Positions 59,294-64,000 of a stretch of 64,000 nt of DNA are shown here, one piece after another. The notes beneath the pieces are model-generated. The model was given only the letters and a program-made list of their open reading frames with translations. It searched no databases and was not told the DNA's origin. Origin of the DNA: CAWHHZ01 sp963829355 (GTDB lineage Bacteria > Acidobacteriota > Thermoanaerobaculia > Gp7-AA8 > JAHWKK01); NCBI GenBank assembly GCA_963829355.1, contig CAWHHZ010000022.1, positions 68,879-132,878 on the forward strand, given 5' to 3'. A program made the position numbers and the translations under genes. Positions within the stretch are counted from its first letter, which is position 1; the number at the start of each line of letters is the position of its first letter.

Positions 59294-59606
59294 CTCACAC
59301 CTCCCGTCACTTCGACTCGAGGCAGAAGACTAACATCCCGTGGCCTGATCGTTCTGCCGTCTCACCCGCGAAGGATCCGCGAGATCCGCCCTCGCGTCGT
59401 AGCGCCGGTTTCAAACCGGCCGGGCCGCGGATTTTCAATCTGCATGGCCGCATTCTTCCCGCACGCCCACCCCACCGCTACAATCTCCCCACCATGCCCT
59501 CCAAATCAATCACCGTCATCGACTGGCCTCCGCGGTTCAGGCGATCTTCTGAGACGGGTTGGTGTGGAAGGGATGATCCTCCCTGAAAATATTTTCATTC
59601 GGGGCA
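59294..59606. other. gene-free stretch before the toxin-antitoxin island
   Basis: These 313 bases hold no supported gene. A palindrome GCCGGTTTCAAACCGGC lies near 59405. No cobalamin riboswitch consensus is visible upstream of the BtuF-like gene. Confidence 0.5.
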
Positions 59607-59638
59607 TGTTGTACACTGCGTACGCAAGTACGTACGAG
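59607..59638 (+). promoter_or_regulatory. putative YefM/YoeB operator
   Basis: Just upstream of yefM lie TGTACA (starting near 59610) and the palindromic run GCGTACGCAAGTACGTACG. In Escherichia coli the YefM-YoeB operator is built of palindromes with a TGTACA core, so this is a good candidate for autoregulation. A precise promoter cannot be fixed by eye. Confidence 0.5.
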
Positions 59639-59648
59639 TGAGGACTTG

Positions 59649-59891
59649 ATGAAAACGATGACCGCGAGTGAAGCCCGAGCGAACCTGTACAGGTTGCTTG
59701 ATGAAGCTGCCGTCGCCAGCGAACCCGTGCAGATTACGGGAAAACGAGCCAACGCCGTACTGATCTCCGAGGACGACTGGCATTCGATTCAGGAGACCCT
59801 GTATCTGTTGTCGGTACCGGGCATGCGGAAGTCGATCCGGGAAGGTCTTGCGACGCCGATCGACGAGTGTCTGGAGTCGCTGGACTGGTGA
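59649..59891 (+). CDS. yefM: antitoxin, YefM/Phd family
   Basis: 80 residues from ATG 59649. MKTMTASEARANLYRLLDEA is the Phd/YefM DNA-binding N-terminus, followed by PVQITGKRANAVLISEDDWH and the toxin-binding tail. YefM represses its own operon and neutralises YoeB. Its stop overlaps the toxin start (GTGA). A TTG three bases upstream is a less likely start. Confidence 0.95.
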   Translation: MKTMTASEARANLYRLLDEAAVASEPVQITGKRANAVLISEDDWHSIQETLYLLSVPGMRKSIREGLATPIDECLESLDW

Positions 59892-60154
59892 AGTCCTGGC
59901 GCATCGTTTACACGAAGCAGGCCGCGAAGGACGCGAAGAAGATCAAGCGGGCCGGGCTGAAACCGAAGGTGGAGGCCATCCTGGGTATCCTCTGCCGCGA
60001 CCCATACCAGGCGCCTCCCCCATGGGAGAAGCTGGTCGGCGACCTCGAGGGCGCCTGTTCACGACGCATCAACATCCAGCACCGACTCGTCTACCAGGTT
60101 CTCAAAGCGGAACGAACCGTCAAGATCATTCGCATGTGGACGCACTACGAATAA
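59888..60154 (+). CDS. yoeB: mRNA interferase toxin, YoeB/Txe family
   Basis: 88 residues starting at GTG 59888, overlapping the antitoxin stop. SWRIVYTKQAAKDAKKIKRA, PPPWEKLVGDLEGACSRRIN, QHRLVYQVL and the terminal IIRMWTHYE match YoeB; the catalytic Glu (in WEKL), Arg (QHRLVY) and His/Tyr (THYE) are all present. YoeB cleaves mRNA in the ribosomal A site. The toxin appears intact and functional. Confidence 0.95.
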   Translation: MKSWRIVYTKQAAKDAKKIKRAGLKPKVEAILGILCRDPYQAPPPWEKLVGDLEGACSRRINIQHRLVYQVLKAERTVKIIRMWTHYE

Positions 60155-60345
60155 AAACTCTCGTCAAGCCGGGCGAAGAGCTGGAGGTCATGTCTGAGAA
60201 GACCTCACTTCGATGCCAGATCTTTGATCTTGGGCCTGATTCCACTGTCGGCAGATTCTCGGCCCGGATCAGCGAGAAACTCCATCATTAGTAGACTCGA
60301 CAGAAAACCAAAGACCTGGCACCACGGGTCAGCCTCGCAATCAAG

Positions 60346-60460
60346 CAAGCCCCGGAGGGGCGACAGAAAGTAGCCGGGGGCAAGCGAGGAACGAGCGCCG
60401 CCCCCGGTCCCGAACCGCCGACAAGACCACGCGAGCCCCGGCAGGGGCGACACAGAGCTG
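60346..60460. repeat. REP-like family B units
   Basis: The gap 60155-60900 (746 bases) has no convincing gene. It contains two units AGCCCCGG(A/C)(A)GGGGCGACA (about 60347 and 60433) around a central palindrome GCCGGGGGC... GCCCCCGG. These resemble the units at 12670-12772. Short phrases AAAGACCTGGCACC and AAAGACCTGTCCCC flank it, and a similar phrase (AAAGACGTGGCCCC) is at the window end. Confidence 0.65.
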
Positions 60461-60718
60461 AGCGCAATACCTGGCACCCGTCCCCTCCAGAAGATCAAAG
60501 ACCTGTCCCCAAGACCCTACAACTTCTCCCTGTCGCGATCATCCCTGTAGATGTCGCGGCGTTCGTTGCCGCGAGAGGTGATGTGGTGGATCGCACCTGG
60601 GAAATCGATGCGGAGTTGTCGGGACACGAGAGAGCCGGCGGAAGAGCAACCGTCTGCGCGACCCAGCAGTGAAAACCGAGATCATCCCACCTCGGAGCAG
60701 ACTGGAGCGCTACCCGGG

Positions 60719-60751
60719 AAGTTGAAATTCTGGCTGTGACCCCAACTTCTC
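60719..60751. repeat. direct repeat, left copy, flanking the HicBA/DUF433 segment
   Basis: This 33-base unit (core ATTCTGGCTGTGACC, bounded by AAGTT and AACTT) recurs at 61998-62031 with a few substitutions and in the same orientation. The two copies bracket the HicBA/DUF433 genes. Confidence 0.75.
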
Positions 60752-60771
60752 ATTGTTTCGGCGAAGGGTCC

Positions 60772-60807
60772 GAGGCCGCCGTGAGGCGGCCTCTTGCATT
60801 TTTTTGG
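60772..60807 (+). terminator. strong intrinsic terminator without an obvious upstream gene
   Basis: GAGGCCGCC-GTGA-GGCGGCCTC forms a perfect nine-bp stem, followed by TTGCATTTTTTT on the plus strand. The nearest plus-strand gene (yoeB) ends about 620 bases upstream, so this may terminate the TA operon readthrough or an unrecognised RNA. Confidence 0.75.
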
Positions 60808-60900
60808 TCAGGCCAAAGACGATCGTCCACGTCGCCATGATACTCAGAGCCCTGAAAAGGAACTAAGGTCGTTCTTGTGATACTTCAGTACCTCACACGC

Positions 60901-61122
60901 TCAGAGAAGCTTCACAAACTCATCGACTGAGATGCCCGCCTGACGCAGTATCGCTCGAAGAGTGCCTCGGTCGAGCTCCTTGTGATCCGGAACGACGAGT
61001 TGAGCGAACGGATCATCACGACGAAGAATGATGTGACTCGATTGCTGCCGTCGCACGCGGAATCCTGCGCGAGTCAGCGCTCCGATGCACTCGCGACCTG
61101 AGACCCGCGGCAGTTTCGTCAA
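60901..61122 (-). CDS. hicA: toxin HicA (YcfA-like mRNA interferase)
   Basis: 73 residues starting at TTG 61122, overlapping the hicB stop (TTGA). LPRVSGRECIGALTRAGFRV then RRQQSSHIILRRDD contains the catalytic His in SSHIILR of the double-stranded-RNA-binding-like fold; the end RAILRQAGISVDEFVKLL is typical. HicA cuts mRNA and is neutralised by HicB. Confidence 0.95.
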   Translation of the reverse strand: MTKLPRVSGRECIGALTRAGFRVRRQQSSHIILRRDDPFAQLVVPDHKELDRGTLRAILRQAGISVDEFVKLL

Positions 61123-61325
61123 ACGGCGACCACCAACGTGTCGAAGTGCTCGGGCGGCACGGGAAGATCATCCTCCTCGAGAGCTGCGACGTACTGCTTG
61201 ATCGCATCCCGCGCATTATCGATCGCGCTTTCTCTGGTCTCTCCCTCGGTGACGCATCCTGGCAGACTCGGACACTCCGCGACCCATTTCCCGTCCTCAC
61301 CGCGAGTAATGATGATCTGTCTCAT
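61119..61325 (-). CDS. hicB: antitoxin HicB, short form
   Basis: 68 residues with AGGAGG seven bases before ATG 61325. GKWVAECPSLPGCVTEGETR and SAIDNARDAIKQYVAALEED are the partial RNase-H-like HicB fold. The C-terminal DNA-binding domain of longer HicBs is missing, so autoregulation may need another factor. It precedes hicA, the order hicB-hicA. Confidence 0.95.
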   Translation of the reverse strand: MRQIIITRGEDGKWVAECPSLPGCVTEGETRESAIDNARDAIKQYVAALEEDDLPVPPEHFDTLVVAV

Positions 61326-61383
61326 TCGAAACCTCCTGCCGGATCAAACATCATTTCAGCACTGAACCATCCGGGCATGCGAA

Positions 61384-61578
61384 TCACGCATGCGCCGCAT
61401 AGGCGAGAGCCTGCTGGATATCTTCCTCTTCGAGGTCTGGGTACGCCCTCTTCAGTTCGTCAAGCGTCTCGTACGTTGCCAAAGCCAGGAGGACGCGTCT
61501 TACCGTGATTCGCATGCCCCGAATGCACGGCTGGCCATTCATCTTCCCGGGTTCGATGGTAATTCGGTCGAGCTTCAT
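61384..61578 (-). CDS. DUF433 family protein (antitoxin-like)
   Basis: 64 residues from ATG 61578 (GGAGA upstream). LDRITIEPGKMNGQPCIRGM and ITVRRVLLALATYETLDELK with YPDLEEEDIQQALAYAA are the DUF433 winged-helix-like pattern. DUF433 proteins usually pair with a downstream DUF5615 PIN-like toxin; none is downstream here, where hicB follows after 58 bases. It may be an orphan antitoxin or part of a compound module. Confidence 0.88.
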   Translation of the reverse strand: MKLDRITIEPGKMNGQPCIRGMRITVRRVLLALATYETLDELKRAYPDLEEEDIQQALAYAAHA

Positions 61579-61693
61579 GGCGTCTCCCCGCGTGCTGCTT
61601 ATAGCGGATATTGTAAGAGGAAACTCCCCCCGGCGGTGCACTTTGCAGACTACAGCCTCTTGATCGGAATGTCGGGGTCGAGAAAAAGCTCTC

Positions 61694-61771
61694 TCACGAC
61701 AGCTCCGCAAGGGCTGCCGCGATCATCTCGTCGGTCTCGTCACCAGGCCACTTCCCGAAAATCGCGCTCAT
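61694..61771 (-). CDS. tiny ORF, possible antitoxin-like peptide
   Basis: ATG 61771 to TGA 61694 encodes 25 residues with the pattern FGKWPGDETDEMIAAALAEL, which looks like the short W-P-G-D acidic tail seen in small hypothetical proteins near toxin genes. A GTG at 61697 overlaps its stop and reads a 15-residue frame with FLDPDIPIKRL, possibly a remnant of a partner. Both are too short to be certain. Confidence 0.4.
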   Translation of the reverse strand: MSAIFGKWPGDETDEMIAAALAELS

Positions 61772-61997
61772 TCCTGATCCCGGGCCTTGGCTCTGGTGTA
61801 ATGCCGCCTTGTCGATACCCTGAAGGGGTTCCTCGGGCAACAGGACCTCTGTCGCCTCGTCGATTCCGCCTCCGAAGCTCCTGCCTTGAGCGGCCTCGCC
61901 CTGCCCCGTTCTCCCATGCTTCTTCGTCGTCGATTCCTCCAGACCAGTTTACCTCGGCTGGATACGCCGACAGTCAACCTGGCAGCTTTGCGAAGTA
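61772..61997. other. gene-free stretch between the TA island and secreted genes
   Basis: No supported gene, hairpin or recognisable element is visible here. It ends at the right direct repeat. Confidence 0.5.
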
Positions 61998-62031
61998 AAG
62001 TTAAGATTCTGGCTGTGACCCTAACTTCCTC
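61998..62031. repeat. direct repeat, right copy
   Basis: A 34-base unit with the same core as 60719-60751 (ATTCTGGCTGTGACC), same orientation. It lies just before the FG-GAP-like gene. Confidence 0.75.
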
Positions 62032-62070
62032 GATTACCTGGTCCTCGCACCAACACAACTTAACGCGCAT

Positions 62071-62778
62071 TCAGCAGGAGTAATGAATGTAGGTTGCCGC
62101 CAGGCGGACAAAGTCGCCTGGATCTGCTCCGGAGGACAGCAGCAGATCGCGGGGATACATGCTGTACTTGGGGCTGAAGGTGACCAGCAGGTCCAATCCG
62201 CCATCCCTGTCGAGGTCTCCCGCCCACAGTACAGAGAAGTGCGCCTCGTCGGCCCAGCCATCCGCGCGGAAGAGTACCTGTTCCCGATCACCACTCGAGA
62301 GGATGATGACGGCATCAGCAAACGTTTCATCATTCCCCTCCAGCCGCAGAAGATACTCTCGATCTGCCAGACTGAGCCGCAACATTCGAGTCTGCCCCAG
62401 CGGACCACCTTCGATCGTTGCCTCGACAAGCCGTCCGGCCTTCAGCCCCGGGAGATTCCGGAAGAGAAAATCAGCACCAGACGGTCTGCTCTCGACGCGC
62501 ACTTGTTCCAGCTCGGAGTCGTCACTGAACTGCACGCCGACTTCGGCCAGGCGCGAGCCCTTCTCCTCCCGATAAAGCCCGAACCATCCCTCGCTCGGAC
62601 GTGCCTCGAGATCATTCCCCCAGACTGTTCCGGTTGGCAGGAGAAACAGGTCGTGCTCCCTCATCTCATGCCTTTTATCCATACTCCGCAGAAGAGCTGG
62701 CGACGGATCTGCCGCGAGGATCCCGAGCGTGAATCCGGCAATGAGCAACAACAGCACGAAAGGTCGGCGGGTCATCAT
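62071..62778 (-). CDS. secreted FG-GAP-like hypothetical protein 1
   Basis: 235 residues from the first of two adjacent ATGs (62778; GGAGGAG upstream). Signal peptide FVLLLLIAGFTLGILAA. The C-terminal half contains LWAGDLDRDGGLDLLVTFSP, an FG-GAP/VCBS-type calcium-loop motif. The rest is beta-rich without a known family. It is 11 bases from a second secreted gene. Confidence 0.78.
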   Translation of the reverse strand: MMTRRPFVLLLLIAGFTLGILAADPSPALLRSMDKRHEMREHDLFLLPTGTVWGNDLEARPSEGWFGLYREEKGSRLAEVGVQFSDDSELEQVRVESRPSGADFLFRNLPGLKAGRLVEATIEGGPLGQTRMLRLSLADREYLLRLEGNDETFADAVIILSSGDREQVLFRADGWADEAHFSVLWAGDLDRDGGLDLLVTFSPKYSMYPRDLLLSSGADPGDFVRLAATYIHYSC

Positions 62779-62789
62779 GACTCCTCCAT

Positions 62790-63707
62790 TCACTCGATCG
62801 ATTTCAAGACGATCACCACGCCCGATCCAGCCGGACCCTTCACGCGCGCTCGAAAGACATTGCAAACACCCGGGTCGATCTCGATCGTGGGGCCGATACT
62901 GCTCGACTCCGGTTCGAGCCGTTCGTCATTGAGTAGAATTTCGTCATTCAGCTCGAGCCACAATGTCTCGCCAGGGTGGCGCGAATCGAGCTGATAGGCA
63001 ACGACTTCGACGCTGAACGGAGAATCAGTGCTGGGGAAAGGAGGCCAGGCTTCCACGATTCTTTCGCTGGTGGTGTTGAACAGCATCACCTCGAGAACGC
63101 TCTGGTCTTCGACGAAACGCTGCCCATCGAAACGCGCCACTCCCCAGAGCCCTCCCTCGGAACATGCGCCGCCGCTGCAGCACCAGCCCGTGATGAGCTC
63201 GGGAACCCCGTCCTGCTCGAGGTCGTGAATCAATTCGCCTCCGTAGGTTCCCAGGTGTGATCCGATCTGAACAGGCTCGTCGCCATCGATTCGCCAGATG
63301 TTCGTACAGCCATTCCTCATGCCGCACAGCCGTGAGACGAGCATTTCGGGCTGCTCGTCACCGATCAGGTCGACGAGGGCAATCATTTGCGGCCGGCCCT
63401 CTTCACGATTGATCCTCTGCGCCGAATCATGCGCCGGATCGACCAGGAACGTATCTGACCCACCACAGGTGGTGAACGGCACCACGACGATCTGCCCGGC
63501 GAATCCGCCCTGTGGCAGAGCCAGCGCCATGGCACTCACGTAATCACAGCCCGAATCCGGCTCGGGCAGAGCCGCAAGCTGAGACTTCCCGAGCTCCAGC
63601 TGTGCCTCGACATCAGCACTCCAGCAGAGATCGTTCATGACTTGATTCTCGGTCGCGACGATCGGAAAATTCGACACGGCGACAGCGAGGGGAATCAGCA
63701 GCTTCAT
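62790..63707 (-). CDS. secreted FG-GAP-like hypothetical protein 2
   Basis: 305 residues from ATG 63707 (GGGA upstream). Signal-like N-terminus MKLLIPLAVAVSNFPIVA. Repeated motifs ALVDLIGDEQPEMLVSRL and GGELIHDLEQDGVPELITGW are FG-GAP-like strands. Several Cys pairs (SRLCGMRNGCTN, WCCSGGACSEGG) suggest disulfides. It precedes the similar gene at 62071 in one operon; both seem to encode secreted beta-propeller-like proteins of unknown role. Confidence 0.8.
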   Translation of the reverse strand: MKLLIPLAVAVSNFPIVATENQVMNDLCWSADVEAQLELGKSQLAALPEPDSGCDYVSAMALALPQGGFAGQIVVVPFTTCGGSDTFLVDPAHDSAQRINREEGRPQMIALVDLIGDEQPEMLVSRLCGMRNGCTNIWRIDGDEPVQIGSHLGTYGGELIHDLEQDGVPELITGWCCSGGACSEGGLWGVARFDGQRFVEDQSVLEVMLFNTTSERIVEAWPPFPSTDSPFSVEVVAYQLDSRHPGETLWLELNDEILLNDERLEPESSSIGPTIEIDPGVCNVFRARVKGPAGSGVVIVLKSIE

Positions 63708-64000
63708 CAATCTTCCCACCCGCTCTGGAGTAATCATTAATCCCGTGACCGGCATCGTTGGTCTCCTCTATCGCCAATATCAAACTCCAATATGGCAGGA
63801 CAAAGGCGCGACCGAGGAGATTCACGGACATTCTGGAAACGAGGGATCGGAAAGAGCTTCGGGGTACGAAGAGCTTCGGAAGAGCTTCGGGGTCACGTCT
63901 TCGTTTTTCGCTCGTATCCACCACTCGTAGAATTTAGCCAGCAATTCTGGTGAAGAATCTACCCCTCGTGGATTCGACCGAGAAGCAAAGACGTGGCCCC
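63708..64000. other. gene-free window end with short direct repeats
   Basis: No supported gene. AGAGCTTCGGGGT occurs twice (about 63852 and 63883) with related copies between. The last bases carry AAAGACGTGGCCCC, a phrase like those flanking the REP-like units at 60.3-60.5 kb. Confidence 0.5.

Noticed and set aside
59294..59420. Cobalamin riboswitch upstream of the BtuF-like gene
   Set aside because: Neither the conserved GCCACTG box nor the typical flanking motifs are visible.
60205..60498. 97-residue minus-strand frame in the TA-island gap
   Set aside because: It runs through the REP-like family B palindromes, which create open frames without coding meaning.

Overview
The window is a GC-rich, gene-dense bacterial chromosome segment from a diderm (Gram-negative-type) organism. 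It encodes outer-membrane assembly proteins (BamD, a BamA-like barrel), lipoproteins with lipoboxes, TatA/TatC and a YbgF-like protein. The combination of a ~1,600-residue NAD-glutamate dehydrogenase, a fused alpha/beta 2-oxoacid dehydrogenase E1, paired LemA/TPM/M48 membrane proteins, a zinc-protease/beta-propeller/barrel protein and many ATGA-overlapped operons resembles Acidobacteriota. This placement is inference: there is no rRNA or other marker here. No tRNA, rRNA, CRISPR array, integrase or transposase was recognised.

Layout. 0-3.3 kb (minus): LemA, two TPM-domain proteins, folK and a partial M23 lipoprotein, with several frameshifts. 3.4-7.7 kb: S41 protease, divergent tatAC, a broken sixA-like gene, DinB and a small membrane protein. 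8-15.4 kb: secreted M24 peptidase, metK, an AarF/UbiB kinase and the fused E1. 15.5-20.3 kb: CaCA antiporter, M48/LemA/zinc-ribbon cluster, GlsB-like protein and an unknown protein. 20.3-28.8 kb: LigD, the large glutamate dehydrogenase and a DUF2254 protein. 29-39.2 kb (minus): era and a CBS-pair protein, then a tight run lon, PASTA protein, rpe, bamD, ybgF-like, cyclic-nucleotide-binding protein, def and an unknown periplasmic protein. 39.2-50 kb: PHP phosphoesterase, outer-membrane protein, M48 lipoprotein, pyruvate kinase, DAHP synthase, a PDZ-membrane-GAF-GGDEF protein and topoisomerase IB. 50.3-59.3 kb: a three-gene envelope operon ending in a 985-residue protease/propeller/barrel protein, dprA, two small envelope proteins, dipeptide-type ABC permeases and a cobalamin-binding-like protein. 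59.6-62 kb: a toxin-antitoxin island (YefM/YoeB, HicBA, DUF433, one tiny ORF) partly bounded by direct repeats. 62-63.7 kb: two secreted FG-GAP-like proteins.

The most notable non-coding content is a dispersed palindromic repeat (ends GTCATCCTGAG/CTCAGGATGAC) at five loci, always between genes. There is also a second REP-like family, a perfect nine-copy heptamer array (CATCGTT), and a long hairpin built from GGTTCA-type units.

About eight single-base frameshifts interrupt otherwise recognisable genes (folK twice, a TPM protein, sixA twice, ligD, the GGDEF protein, the cobalamin-binding protein), often beside runs of G. Very long genes elsewhere are intact. Either local sequence errors or real decay could explain this; the sequence alone does not decide.
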